Part shown: one piece after another, positions 10,911-24,800 of the stretch | Layout of the letters: each line of letters starts with the position of its first letter | How positions within the stretch are numbered: the first letter of the stretch is position 1 | Assembly (NCBI GenBank): GCA_001643675.2 | Contig: LSRY02000036.1 | Span: 848,001 to 912,000 of the forward strand | Direction of reading: 5' to 3' | Origin: Monocercomonoides exilis | Taxonomy: Eukaryota; Preaxostyla; Oxymonadida; Polymastigidae | DNA length: 64,000 bases | Notes under the pieces: model-generated | Databases searched by the model: none | What the model was told of the DNA's origin: nothing | What the model saw: the letters and a program-made list of their open reading frames with translations, nothing else | Position numbers and translations under genes: made by a program

Positions 10911-10950
10911 GGGTCAAACAATTTTTGTGCTTCGATCACAATTATACAAT
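10911..10950. promoter_or_regulatory. 40-bp divergent promoter interval
   Basis: Only 40 bp separate the ATG of the minus-strand 1478-aa gene (10910) and the ATG of the plus-strand transporter (10951). Both promoters and 5' leaders must lie here or overlap the genes. No obvious TATA or initiator can be singled out in the AT-rich sequence. Confidence 0.5.
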
Positions 10951-12381
10951 ATGGTAAGTGAGTTGATCATATAAAATGGCTGAGAAAAAATGGACGGTCA
11001 AAGTATGCAAACGATATATCAAATGACTATTTAATGTTCTTTTTATAACAGGCGTTTATAGGAGTGGTTTTGATGATGGTGTTTGGAACGGGAACCATGG
11101 TTGCTTCAAAAATGATGCTTTCTGTTAAAAGCAAGGATTTAAGTGGAAACATAACGAAGTTTAGCAAGGCAATATATCAGTCTCTTATCATGTTCATTGC
11201 TATGTCCATTTGCTATCCGATCTACCTTATCAGTAACGCTGTTCAAAAATCTATGAAAAAAAGAAAGCGATCAAATTCTGGAACAATGGACTCAGAGTAT
11301 TTAACACCTGAAGAGAAAAAAGAAAAACGGAATCAAGCAATTAAGGTATTTCTTTTGTGATATTTATTTCGCTGTACATTTTTTATTGATGAAAAATTTT
11401 TTCTAAAATAATTTTTTTCCTCTTTGCAAGGGTCATTGCCTAATTGGTATTCCTGCGTTTTGCGATCTTTTTGCAACAACTCTTATGACTACAGGACTTA
11501 TGTTTATCGATGTCTCTGTTATGCAAATGCTCCGTGGAAGTATGGTCATATTTAGCGCTCTGCTCACAATCTTCTATCGAAAAAGAAAACTTCGAGGATT
11601 TGAATGGCTTGGCGTAGGCTTATGCTGCGCATCCATGGTATTTGTGGGATTATCATCAATTTTAGGATCTACTAACAAAGAAGGTGAAAAATGGGAATTG
11701 CAATTACTCGGATGCTTGTTGGTTGTTGGATCACAAGTTGTGCAGGCAATGCAAATTGTTATTGAAGAGGTGTTGCTTGCTGATGTGAAACTCGAACCTT
11801 TGGTGGTTGTTGGTATGGAAGGCGTGTGGGGAACAGTGTTGTGCGTGGCATGCTTTGTTCCACTTTTCTTCTTCCTTCCAGGCAAAGACAATGGACATTA
11901 CGAAGACACATATGATACATTTTACAAGCTTGTGAGAAGCGAAATGCTCATTTACACAACAATTGTGTATTTTGTTTCGATTCTCTTTTTGAATTATGGT
12001 GGAATGATTGTGACATCCGAGCTTACAGCAGTTCACAGAACTATTTTTGAAGCTCTTCGGACGTTGTTCATTTGGATCGTTTCGCTGATTATTTTCTATG
12101 GCGGATGGTCCGACTACGGAGAAAAGTGGACGAACTGGAGCTACATGCAGCTTGGCGGGTTCCTTTTGCTTGTGACTTCGATGCTTTTGTACAACAAAGT
12201 CATTAAGCTGACCTGCTGGTTCAAGTATCCAAGGAAAGAAGATGAAGTTTCTCCAGATCCTGAATCTTCCCCGTCATATCCGATTACCAGCCCAACAAAC
12301 TACTCGAAAGAGGAGAACCAGCCTTGGATGAATGCAGCTGACACCTCTCGCCCTCTTCTGGACAACCGCGAAAATTATTGA
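10951..12381 (+). CDS. SLC35F6-like drug/metabolite-superfamily transporter, 415 aa, three exons
   Basis: Predicted exons 10951-10953 (ATG only), 11052-11345 and 11431-12381, with introns GTAAGT...ACAG (98 nt) and GTATTT...CAAG (85 nt); phases fit. About ten hydrophobic segments. Family signatures seen: GTGTMVASKMM near the N-terminus, IPAFCDLFATTLMTTGL, VSVMQMLRGSMVIFSALLT, WLGVGLCCASMVFVGLSS and QIVIEEVLLADVKLEP. These match the SLC35F6 (C2orf18) branch of nucleotide-sugar-transporter-like proteins, known mostly from endomembranes; the substrate is unsettled even in animals. Length is slightly above the roughly 370 aa of animal members because of a charged loop after TM3 and a hydrophilic C-tail. 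Divergent from the 1478-aa gene. Membership of the family is firm; the substrate is unknown. Confidence 0.9.
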
Positions 12382-13225
12382 GGAACAAATTTATGAACAT
12401 GAACTTCATACGCATTTTTGTACGAAGTTCGAATGAATGACTTCTTCTTTGTTATTTCTTAAAAAATTGCATTTTAATGCATTTGTTATCTCTTTCTTTT
12501 CCACTTGGCAATCTTTTTCTTGAACAATTTTTTTAATTTTTATATTTTTGAATCTGTCAAATCCTTATTTAGACGAATATCAGAAATCTTCCACATCTTC
12601 AACATTTTTTATCTTAGCATTTTTTTTAATTGTATTTTTTTTTTACTCCGTTTATATAACTTGTTGTTCACGTGCAACTGTATTATGCACAAGAGTGAGA
12701 CTGTTTCCTATCCTTTATACACTTTTTTTATCATCACACAACACTTTTCCTTTCTATTCCAAACAGAATTACGAGAGAATCACTTTCCTCTTCAGTATTA
12801 TTTTATCAGCTGCACACAATAAATGTGAATGTTAATGGTTGTCCATGTTCTTTAAAACAATCTTTATTTATAAGGATTTTTTCCATAAAAATTCTGTTGA
12901 AACAAAAAAATAAGTGCGGATTGTTGACGTTTTGGCGAATGTTTGAATTCAATAAAAATGTTGCGTTCAAAGATAACAAGCAATTTTAATAAAAGATTTA
13001 TATCATAATAAATTCAAAATTGATTAATTCTGAAAATAAAAAAACAAAAAATGAAAAAAAATTATAAAAAAACAGGAACATAAAGGAAAGGGTTATCAAA
13101 CATATAAGATTTACAGCATGTCTGAGCATAATGAAAAACCATTCAATAAAAACATGAAATTAAAAGGTAAAAAAAATAAATTTCTTGTTTTCAAAACAAA
13201 AAAAATATGTAAATCTCCCCAATTT
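12382..13225. other. Convergent 3' spacer, nothing seen
   Basis: AT-rich, with an AATAAA at about 12820 that could serve as poly(A) signal for the transporter. Phe/Ile-rich open frames here look like T-rich noise. Confidence 0.5.
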
Positions 13226-14377
13226 CTAATTTGGCGCAAAATGTTCCACTTCATCATCTGATTCCTCGTCCATCTTTGAAGAGTCTGTATCAACAGATGA
13301 AAAAGCATCAGATGCAATTGCTTCTTCATTTTTATAATAACCTTGCGAATAAATGTCAAAAGGAAGTGAAGATCTTTCATTAGAATTCACCTCATGAGGT
13401 GAAATCAAATTGTAATCAAATGTTGATGATGATAAATCAAGTGCAGAATAATTGAGAAAATGATGGCTTTGTGCATTTGGTGGATGGTTCTGATCTTCTT
13501 GGAGCCTTAGAAACTGTCCAGCCGAATAAGGCTGCCTCATGCTGGAAGCGTTCTCCATGCCATCGCATTCTGCTGATGGTCGGGCCGTCTGCTTTTGAAA
13601 TAAAGCTGCCCGCAAAAGACAAATTGAAGGCAACAACTCCGATGTAAGCGCAGGCAAAGAAACTTCACCGGCTTCATTTCTCTCAACGTTCATAGATTTT
13701 TGGTTTGCAGATGCGTGCTCGATTTCTTTGAAAAAATTCGTTTCGTTTGCTTTCATATTACGTTGCTTCACAATTGCATACGGTGATTCACGTCTTCTAA
13801 ATGAAATAATTGTTTCCGCGATAGGAGAATTGCGATTATGCAGCAGTGATTTTAATTGGGACGAATTTACCATTCTATAAAGAGCAGATGGAGATAAATG
13901 ATTTGCCAGAATGGAATATATATCTGAAAGCTGCTTCAAATCAAATGATACATCAACATTCATATCTATGAATTGATCGAGAGACAATGCACCTTTTTTA
14001 GCTTGCGGAAACACTTCTTCATCAACTTTTGCTTGTGCAGTTTCGAATGTTTCATAATCTGAACAAGGAATTTTTTTGAGAAGTCTGAAAGAAATTATTC
14101 AAAGTTGGCATTAACAAAATGAAAGTGATTGAAAAAACAACCAAACAAACGGAGAATTTTTCTCAGAGCCTCCTCTTCTGATGTAAAAAATATCGGAATC
14201 GAGCTCTTCAAAATAATCATCAGTCTGATTCATATTTGATGTACCAATTGGACTAGAGTACATCTGAATTTTGGGCAGATTCACTTCAACATTATCAGTC
14301 ATATTTCTATTGTTATAGAAGCGTTTATTCGAAGATATATTCTTTTCTTCAACATCAAAATTAAAATCGGAATTCAT
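13226..14377 (-). CDS. Unknown protein, 361 aa, two exons
   Basis: Predicted exons 14377-14151 and 14084-13226, joined by a 66-nt intron GTTTGT...TTTCAG in phase 2; joining gives S-P-L-L-K-K-I-P across the junction. The start ATG has an in-frame TAG directly upstream. Hydrophilic, with no signal peptide or membrane helix. N-terminal 80 residues are Asn/Asp rich; a helical part around residues 110-180 (SFDLKQLSDIYSILANHLSP) is the most ordered; the C-terminus is acidic (SKMDEESDDEVEHFAPN). No family recognised. It stands alone, with spacers on both sides. Confidence 0.65.
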
Positions 14378-17300
14378 CTATAAAATCATTAACAAAATAG
14401 TTATTTATTTCACAAGCTTTGATCAAAAAGAAACAAAACTTCACACTATTCAAGTTAAAAATTGGTTTCCAGATAAAAAATAGTCATAAAAATTTAATGG
14501 GAAATCGATCTATTTTTCAAATATTCCTTTTTCTGAATCAATTAAGAATACAGAAAATAATATTTTTCATAAAGAATCGACAAAAAATGACAATATTTCT
14601 TCTTCATTTTCTGAGAGAAATTCTTCAATTTCTTTCTTTTATTTTTGCGGAGCATATAAACAAGTGTTGAATTCTGCATTTCATCAATAAAACATCAAGT
14701 ATGCAACAAAAAATGAAAGTATTAGTAAATGATTTTTCACCAGGAAAATCGCGGAACAGCCCAAGCTGATTAAAAGCTTTTCAATTAGCAATCCCTTCTC
14801 ATTTTATGTTCATTTTGCTTCTTTTGGAATGTTTGAAGCAAATAAATGATTAAACTTTGCATCAACCAGATTGCTGTTCATTGCTCATTTGGTCGATCGA
14901 CTTCATTCTTGTTGAGCGGAAAACAGCCGATAAAAAATTCAAAAGATAGCAAGAAATCTGAAACAATCAGCTGTGGATGTTTCTTTCATTGGAGCCTTCA
15001 AATGTCAAATGCAGATCAACAAGAGTTGTTCGAGTGACCTCTTTGCTGCTTCCAGAAATTATTTTAAAATTGAGAGAAATAATAAAAGAAAAGAAAAGAA
15101 TAAAAAAAGAGCTCGTGAAAAAAAAAGTCAAACAAGCTATTTTGTTTGACAAACCTTTCCTCAGCTTCAAAACAATCACTGATTCGAATTCACTTTTGTT
15201 CGATAAATCCTCTTCCCATTTTTCACTCTCTTCTCTTCTTCTTTCCTTTCTTGTGTTCTCTTTTCCAAGAATCGCAACAAATGCAAAGAACAAGAGGTTT
15301 TCTTCTTTTTTGTTTCAGCCTTGCTGATTTCTTCCGGCTTATCCAAAGAACAAACTGATGCAACAAAAACAACGTTGAATCGCTCGTGGTTTGTCAAAGA
15401 TAAAGAAACGTCTGATCCATAATTACAAATTTGAAATGAACAATTCCTTCAAAGAAGATCATCTTTTTGAATCATCAATCAATCGCGTTATTGTTCCTTC
15501 ATTCAGATCTGGCAAAATCATTTCTGGTCCAATGCTTTTGCCTTTCCTTCATATCCTTTTTTCAAAAGCATTTCATTCGTTCCTCAGCATTTTATGGTCA
15601 ATTAAAATGGAAAGTGCAACACATTGGTGAAAGCCTATCTCCCAAAAAATCTTGAATCAAATGCTTAATGAATTCAATAAATTATGTCAGCAATATTTGC
15701 GAAGAGGAAAATCGAACGCAACATGAACTGGTTTCGTAAAAAGTCGACCAAAATACTTTCCCTTCTCTCTGGCCAATCCTGAAAATTCTGCTGCAAAAAC
15801 TCCCACTTGCCAAAAAAAAATCTGATACCACTTTGCAAAAACACTGATTCCGCTTTGGTTAAGAACAAAATAGTTTCAAACAAAAGAGCCAATCCAACTG
15901 ATATTGCGCTCAAACAATCCGCAGAAGCTACCAAATCCATCTTTCTCTGCTTGATCCAGAGATGTTCCCCAGCTGCTCAAATAAAACTAAAAATGAGCAA
16001 CACCATGCTCTAGGATTTGCATGAGGCAATGATTCTATCAAAAAAGACGTTTTCAGTTTTTGTTGACCATGCAGCAATAATAGAGCCATCCGCATTGCTC
16101 AATTCTTCCTCATCCAACAACTTTTTGTCATCTTTCAAAGAAACTGAATTCTCTTTTTCGGTCTCTCTTCATCTTTCTTCGGTTATCATTTCTTCACTTC
16201 GATTCCAAAATCCATTTCCTTGTCAGATGCTCTTCTGAGTGTGAAGCAAGTGATGTGTCGATCATCTTCAGTATTTCTTTTCCCATTGATGTGCCTCCAA
16301 TACAGGCCAGCAGCACGATACTCGCTGTTTCTCTGCCATCTCCTTCCTCTGAACAGCCCTGCTGCATACACTAAAATTCTTGGCCTCATAAAAGTGCTTG
16401 TTTACTGCACTTACAGCAGCCCAGAAGGTTTTATCTTCCATCGCAGTGAAAAACAAATGTGAAGTCTCAGATGAAATTGAATGAAGCATTCTCAAGAAAC
16501 ATCTAATTATTCTGTTCCCAATCCAATGAAATGAACTTAACATTGCAACATCTGGAAAGCCAAAATGATTGAACAATGCTAGCGAGGTGAAGCGAGAGGC
16601 ACTTTTCTGGCTGCTCTTGTGATGGCTTCTTTCTCTCGAAAGGAAAAGGCTCCTGGCTGAGAGAAGAAACAATGCGCATCAAAAGCGGAAATCTCATAAG
16701 ATCCTGCTTCGCAGCCTGAACAAACTGCTTCGTTGTGAAACCTTCAATTTCAGGAGAAAAGTCGCTCTGCATTCCAAGCTGACTTCGCGTCCTGTATTTT
16801 TTGATAAAGGCAAATTCTGGCTCTTCAATTTATCCTCCAGATTGTTTCCATTTCAATTAATGAAGCATTTTGATTCAATAACACAAATTTTTGTGCAGCA
16901 GATTTTCGCCTTAACTGCTCCAAATCGTCTTTTGGGAGTGGAAAATAAATCAGTTGAAATTCATTTAAAGTTATTTGAATGGTTTTGTTGAAAACAAGAA
17001 TTTTTGATTCCCGAAATGCATCAATCAGAAATGTTAATGGCAAATAGATGCATGGCTGTGGCGTTTGTGAATCCTGAGAAAGATGCGCGCAGGGCAGCAA
17101 ATTCAAGCATGAAAGATAAGGATTGATCTGTTAAGGTTGAATGTTTCAAAAAATAAAAAATACTTATTTAATATAAATGAAATGACGAATGAACAAACAA
17201 AAATGTTTTTTTTCTTCAATGTGCATTCAATAATGCTCATTTGTTCAGGCGATTTAGCTTCGCGCAAGCTTGCTTCTGTCAAATTTCTTCCATCTTTGAA

Positions 17301-18898
17301 AATAAATCATCATCAATTCAGCCCCAAATCAACTCGCTCAAAAACAAAGTGACCAGCTTCTACATATAAAGATCCGTTATGTCCTTTACGGTGTTTGTAG
17401 AGATATAAGGGATTTGAGCGCTTCATCACGATTTTCGAGTGAAATATACATATTTGCGCTCAACTGAACAAATCAATCCCATTCACCACCACCACGAGCT
17501 TGAAGCATTCGAAAAAAATGATTTATTCATCTGTGGTTTTTGTTCATCCACCAGTCATTCCATCTCAATGCAAAAAAACGATTTTAAATCAAATACTTCA
17601 CCCAACATATATTTCTGATGAATGAAAAACAGAATTTCCCTCAAAAGCTGTCCAGAGCAGCAAAAGCGTTCAAACGATCAAAGGCTCAAATGACATAAAT
17701 TTGCTGCATTCCGGGAAGTGTTTCTTTTGTTGGATTTAGAAAAACGCACAACATGATATTCCGATAGTTTGTATTTTTTGTGTTTATTCGAGTTGAGATT
17801 CGAATTTCTTGTAGCAATTAATTTATTTAGCGCATCATTAATTTTGTATGACGAGGAGAAAGCAGTGCCAAAAATGTTTTTGGACATACCATGCAGGGCG
17901 TTGTTCACAAAAAATTTTATCAAAAACTGCGAATTGAAGCGAATGGAGCAAGCTGATCAAAACGAAAGCCCCAACATATCAAATAAAATTAGTGATTGCT
18001 CCAATTTCTTTTGAATAGCAAAATCCGTTCGCTCTGTTGTGAATGTGCTTATTTCAATTAAAGATGAAAATTATTCTCCGTTCTTCAAAAGCGAAGGCCC
18101 TTGTTGAATTTTTCGATGATGTTGGATTTTCTTTATTTATTTCTATCGGTGCTGCTGCATGCATTTATTCCATTTCGATGTTTCATGTGCATTTGCCTTT
18201 GAGGAATCAAAGGAGAGGATAGCCTGCAATTTCCTGTTCTCGCTTGGATGACAAAATAGATTGCTGCTATTTTCAAAAATAAAGATAAGGCGCTTGGGTG
18301 GAGTTGAATCATGAGCAAGAATACGCAAAGTGTGCTGATTTTAAGGAACTTGAAAGAAGTTTGAATTCATCTTTTCAGAGTGGATATTTTCATTTTTTGT
18401 GGATTGATCCTGTTTATCTCTCTCTTTTTATTTCATTTTTTTTATTACAAATTCAGAAAAAAAATTTTTTTTGAAATTTTATTTTTTATTTTATTTTTAT
18501 TTTTCCATGATTTTGCAGCGTCATTTTCCAAAAGAAAAAATTCACGAAGCACATTTTTGAAAAATTCAGAGAAAAAATAAAGGATTGAAAATTTCCTTTG
18601 CAGAACAATGTTCACCCAGAAAGAAAATTGCTCTCAAAGCAACAGCTGTAATTAAGTTTCAGAAGTATGTCCAGAGATTTCAATTGCTATTCTATTAAAT
18701 GCATCAATTTGGATTGACATATTTTGAAAAGTTTGTTCCAAAGACAATTAGATTCAAAAATGCGGGGAAAAGTTGTAACATGGAAATAAAAATATGAGAA
18801 TAAATGCTGTTAAGTCTTTTTGTGTCTTTAAAAATAATGGTGCAGAAACGAAAAGATGGATTATGGATGGATGATCTATCAATTATTTTGGCTGAAAA
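14378..18898. other. 4.5-kb gene-poor stretch with scattered broken coding fragments
   Basis: No frame exceeds about 135 codons. Some pieces have protein-like composition in adjoining frames: plus strand about 14.85-16.25 kb (for example VKNKIVSNKRANPTDIALKQ, then LSKKTFSVFVDHAAIIEPSA after a stop) and minus strand about 17.1-16.5 kb (PLPKDDLEQLRRKSAAQKF, then SPEIEGFTTKQFVQAAKQDL in another frame). I could not link them by GT-AG introns. I infer one or two old pseudogenes, with low certainty. The 5' end of the stretch upstream of 18899 must carry the promoter of the giant gene. No tRNA found. Confidence 0.35.
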
Positions 18899-21800
18899 AT
18901 GCAACTTCTTGTTGTTTGCCTTGAATTTGTGATTGGTGCATTTGGGAGCTGTCAACTACCTGACAAGAATGAGGAACAACTCCAATGCTGGATGGGGATG
19001 CTCAAAGGAAGACAAAACAGAAACGAAGAATGCGTTGTGAAGACAATGTGCAGAATGCACAACTCTTCAATTGGACTGGAGAATGTTTGCATTTATCGAT
19101 CAAGAGAAAAGTGTTCGTTTTTTGTTGGGGAACAATCTGCGCTGAGTTTTGGATGTTGCCTGCTGACTGAGAAAGGGAATCTTTCGTCTTCGACGATTTG
19201 CAATTGGGGGTTTTGTATTTTGAGAAATACATCGCTGATGAGCCGCTCTTGTTGTTTTTTGACAAACAGCGTCGTGGAGATGCAAAAAGCAAGTTCGTGT
19301 GTGCAGATAGAAAACTGTGAGTGGAGGAACATTGCGTTTTGTGGGAAAGGGAGTATTTTGAGAAATGGGGAAGGATTCAGCGAAGTTGTGAAAAAATGCA
19401 CTTTTGCGAATGTGACTGAGATGAACAAAGCCGATGAAAAGATGAAAAGCGAAGACTCAATCACTGAAAGCCACATGGAAGACAGCATTGTGATGAGCTC
19501 AATGAATGTGCTTGAAGGAGGAATAGTGAGTGGAACACAGGGATCGGGAGTATTTTTGTGCAGCAATTGCACATTTTATCACAACGAAAGAAGAGATTGG
19601 AGAATAAGGAATATAGATAGACTGTCAACAACAGAAACACAGACATTCAAAAATGCAGAGTGGATTGAATGCTCTGCTGATTGCGGTGGAGCACTGTATG
19701 TTCATGATAATCCAAACGCAACGCTCACTGTGGAGAATTCATCTTTTGTGAAATGCAAAGCAACATCCACAAGAGGAGGAGGCATTTATGCTCTGAATAT
19801 TGGAGAATGCACTGTGAAGCATTCTGTGTTTGAAGAGTGTTATTGTGCTTCATCGACAGACTACGGAGGGGCTGGTGCGGAGGTTGAAGAGTTGAATGTT
19901 CAAGTTCTTTTCGAAAATTGCATGTTTAGAAACTGTTTGTCGCAAAATGATGCAGGAGGCTTATTTATTGGAACATCAAAAGCATCAAAAACAAACGATT
20001 GTGTGCTGGATTGTTTGTTTATCAATTGCAGTGGCAATAATGCTAGTAATGGTGATGGTGGAGGACTGATGAATTGGAACCAAATTGATAAGATTGTGAC
20101 AAAAAACTGTTTGTTTATCGGATGTCATTCAGATAAGGAAGGCGGAGGAATTTCTTTAATGGTAAGAAGCTTTTCAGGAAGTTTGATTTGTTTTTGTTTT
20201 TTCCACAATAACAGTGCTCCGTTCGGGAGCGATGTACTCGTCAGTCAAAAAATAGATTATTCCCAACTGATTTGGTGTTTTTCAACAAAAACAGATGGGC
20301 TGAGATATTATGATGGGGAAGATAAAAGTGAATGGTTGCCAAACAATGGGGGGAAATGCAGATTCGTCTCCTCCAAATTGACTCAATCCAAAGCGAAAGA
20401 TACATATAGCTGCGGGTTGAATGAGAGTTATGCCTGTCTAACAATCAGCCATTGTCTTTCCCAATTGATCGTGGGGTTTGTGGAGGAAATGAAAGTGTTG
20501 AGTGGAACAGTTGTGGAAGGCAAAGGAGTTGATATTGGAGAGAAAACGATCTGTTTGAGTGGAGTTTCTCCATCTGGCTCTGCCATTGAAACAAAGTTTG
20601 AGGCAAATGGGCTGAGTCTATTTTGTGTTGGAGCAGGGGAGTTGGCTGTGAATGATTTGTTTGTGGTTCACAACACCTCGATTGAAAATAATAGAAGAAG
20701 CAGATTATTTGAGATTCAGGGAAGAGGATTGATGGATGTGAAGAGAATGAACATTTCGATGGATGTTGCTCATTCAGAAGAGAGGAGCATTCAAAACTCA
20801 CTTGTGAAAGTTGATGGTGGAGAGTTGAAAATGAAAGATGTGAAATGGTTGCAAACATTCAGTATCACAAGTGTGATATCACTTTCTCAAGGATCGTCAG
20901 TTTCATTCTCTCTGGATAACTGCACATTTAGCAACATTGTGAGGACAACAGCCGGATCATCGTTGATAAGTGCCAGTGAAGGGCCATTTTCGATAACACT
21001 TGAAGGATGCACAATTGATGGCTGTGGAAGTGTTGATTCTGTTTTTGGAGGAGGGATGATGATTGAAGTGGGGAATGTTGGTTCATTGAGGATGAATGGA
21101 GGGTTTGTGAAGAACTGTTATGCCTCGACCACTCAAGGGAGAGGAGGAGGGATTGGACTGAAAGTGAAAGATACAAGTGCAGATTTTCTGATTTCATCAA
21201 CATTTGAAGGAAACAGGGCGAAATGGGGAAGTGATATTTTTGTTGACTCAATCGATCTGGGAACGACTGCAACAAGTGGGAAGATCACTTCATTAACTGC
21301 TTCGAATTCCACAATAAACAAAATTCGGGGATTCCACAATGGAGATGAAACGATTCCAATACCGCTGTGTGTGTATCTGATTTATTTGCCAGAAGAGATT
21401 GTTGCAAGCAATGTTGATGCATTTGATCATTCTTATTGTGGATATGCTGAGTTTCCCTGTCTGACTTTAAAACATTCGCTGACTAGGCAAGAAGAGGAAA
21501 AGAAGATTGTTGTTGATGGGATGATTGCAATGGAAGAGGAGCTGATATTTGACTCCTATAAACACTCAATCAGGGGGAATGATGAAAACAGCGGATGGAA
21601 GGTGATTGATGAATGTGATGGAAGTGGAGAAGGCATGATAACAGTCAATACTAATATGAATTTGAGAACATTGATTTTCTCCATTCCATCTGCTCTTCCA
21701 AATCATGAAATATTCTTCAGTTCCACCTCACAATCATTTTCGCTTGAAGATTGCTCACTGACATTTCAAGGCTCCCAGTCAGCGTTATCTTATGTATTTT

Positions 21801-24800
21801 TGTCAACAACAGCTGGTGAGGTGTCCGTTTCATCGTTGAATGTCTTGCACTTGACTATTGGGAACTTTCCGCTGATTAATCTTGATGAAAGCAATGCTGC
21901 TGGAACATTTACTTCCATGAATATTGAGGATATAAGCTCGACAGGAAATGGTGTTTTGTTTGGAGCGGTGAATGGAGCATCTTTTTCGATTAAAGATTCA
22001 ACACTTTCAGTGAAAGCATCTTCACAAACAGATTTGCAGTCAGGATCAATTCAAATGATTTCCACAAATTCAGCCAAGTTGCTGAAGTTCACGAATAATT
22101 CGATAAGTGGATTCAAAGGAATTGAAGGAAATGGAGGGGCAATTGAATGCACACTTGGGAGAGATTGCTCACTGGAAATAGTCGGAGGGATGATGAGAGA
22201 GTGCAAGGTTAATGGAGGAAACGGAGGAGGGTTGTGGGTTGAGATGAAAGAAGGATCATCATTCACTGTGGGAAACCTGACAGAGGCAGACTCAGCAAAA
22301 ACAACATCTTTAAATGATGAAAACGATTTCTTCGGGCTCACAAATTGCAGGGCGATGCAAACAGCAGGTGGAGAGTGTGGATATGGAGGAGGGATTTATC
22401 TTCATTTGGATGATGAAGCAAGCTCATTCATCTTGAAGGAGGTATTGTTTTCTGGATGTGATGCGAGAGAAGGGAAAGAAATCTTCATCAATGCAAATGA
22501 TCATTCGAGTGTGATGAGTAGAAGCTCAATTGGATTTGGAGTTGATTTGAATGATTTTGCAAAATTGGATGTGTTTGAGAGATCAACATTGAATGAAACA
22601 TTTGCCATTCCGCTGGTATTGTATTTGTGGAATAATTATTCAGGATGTGGATTTGTTGGAGGAGGATTGTTGAGCCATGATTTTTCGAAGTGTGGATTCG
22701 AAGAGTTTCCATGCTGCACAATCTCCAAGGCAGCATCAGTCCATTTTGAAGGGAAGAAAAAGGATGTTGCTCTTCTTGAGCCATTTGTCTTTGAGGAAGA
22801 ATTAGAGTTGACTTCTAATGAATGGAGCATCAAAGGAAAAGTGGAAAATGTGAAGTGTGATGTTTCTGATCAGAAGGAGGGAGCTCAAAGTGGATTTATT
22901 GCAAATGCAGTGCCTGTGTCTGTGACTGGCATTGTATTTTCTTTGAAGAGATCGCTGACCTTTCATGAAAGCGTGTTTGAGTGTTGTTTGGGGAAGCTCA
23001 CACTGAGCAAATGCGGGATGGAGGGAGGCGCAGAGGCTATTTCGACCGTGTTTGTGAAGGCTGTTGGAGGGATTGTGGAAGTGATTGGTTTTGGATGTGA
23101 AAGAGGTGCCAAGTGGGGTTCATCGTTATTCGTTGTTGAAGGGAATGCTGAAAGTGTGTCTTCGATGAATATGGCGAAAAGTGATTTTGGAGAAATCACG
23201 TTTGGGGATGGATGTGTTGTTGAGTGTCACAATGGAATTATCAATGAGATGTCAGGATGCTCGTTTTCATCTATTGCTCGCTCACAGGGAAGTGGAGGAT
23301 GTGTGAGTGTTTCGAACAATAAGGATGATGAAGATAGAAGAGATTTCAAAGTGGAAATAAATGACTGTTCATTCGAAGGATGTACTATTACTGGAGAGGA
23401 AGGAAATGAGATAGGAGGAGGTGCACTCTTTTGTGAGGCATCTTCAAAAACGAGTCTTGTGGTGAGTGGGTGCAAGTTTTATTGTTGCACAGCACCATAT
23501 GGAGAGGGAAGTGTTGGATATGGAGGAGGAATAATGTTGAACTTGTTGAGTGAAATGGGTGAGACAGATTTTGTGATATCCTCTCCAACTTTTTCATCCG
23601 ACAAGCCGAACAATGCGAGATTTGGAAAGGACTTGTTTGTTTCATCTCCATCGCTTATCAGCAGCATCAAGAACGAAACCCTGCCATTTGTGAAAGATAG
23701 ACTGGAAATGCTGACAGAAGACTCGCTGAGAGGGTATGATGGAGGAAACAAGGAATGTGCAATCCCACTGATCTATTTCTGGAAAGGGATTGGAACGAAT
23801 GTGGTTGTTGCAAGAGGAGGAAACAATGTGGTTGTGTGTGGGTTGTTGGAGTATCCATGTGGGTCTGTTGATTATGGGGTGAAGCGAGGGAGTGACTCAG
23901 GGATTGAATCGATTGTTGTTCAGGGGATTTGTGATGTGAGGAGTGAAATGAGTGTGAGTGGGATGAGGCTGGAAGGAACAGATGGAGAATCAGACAAAAT
24001 CCAATTTGTGAAAGAGATTGAAGGAAATGGGAATGTTGTTGTTGAGTGCAGAGGAGTTGTTCAGTTCAAAGAAGTGGGGATGATGATTCCAACTGTCTTT
24101 GATAATGGTGCGAGAACACTCATCCAGTCGGGCTTCGATGCAATCAAAACGAGTATTGTTGGATGTTCTTTTCACATGAAAGATGATGCTGAAGGTGAAT
24201 TGTCATTTGTGCTGATAAGTGCATCAAAAGGAATTGTTTCGATTGAAAAGACAAACATAGCTGGATTCTCAACGACTCATGAGATAATGAGCATATCAGC
24301 TGATTGTGTGATAACCATGGGCAATGTGACCTTTGAAGATATTTCATTGAGTGGGAAAAGTGCAATTGTGACGAGAGAAAGTGTGATTTCTGGGAGGGGG
24401 AATGATGATGCAGAAGAAGTGTGGAATATTCTGTTTGACAAATGCACATTTATGAATGTGAAGCACAGTGTGTCAAACAACCCTTCGTTGCTTTGTTGTG
24501 ATGCGCCAAATGAAGTGAGATTGAAAATGGATAACTCAACAATTGATGGCTGTGGATCAGCAAGTTCTCATGAAGGAGGAGGGGTGTTTTTCCTTCTTAA
24601 TGAGAAGGGGAGATTGGAGATGAATCACACAAATGTGACAGACTGTTTCTGTTCGAACATTGGGAGAGGTGGAGGACTGTTTTTGAAAACACAGAGTGTT
24701 GCAAAGAAGACTTTGCCATTTGTGCTGTCGAACATCACATTCCGAGGAAATGTTGCATCGAAGGGGAGAGATGTGTTTGTGAAGTGCACTGACCTTGACA

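Noticed and set aside
12505-12835. 105-codon Phe/Ile-rich plus frames
   Set aside because: T-rich 3' spacer; no start context, homology or splice partner.
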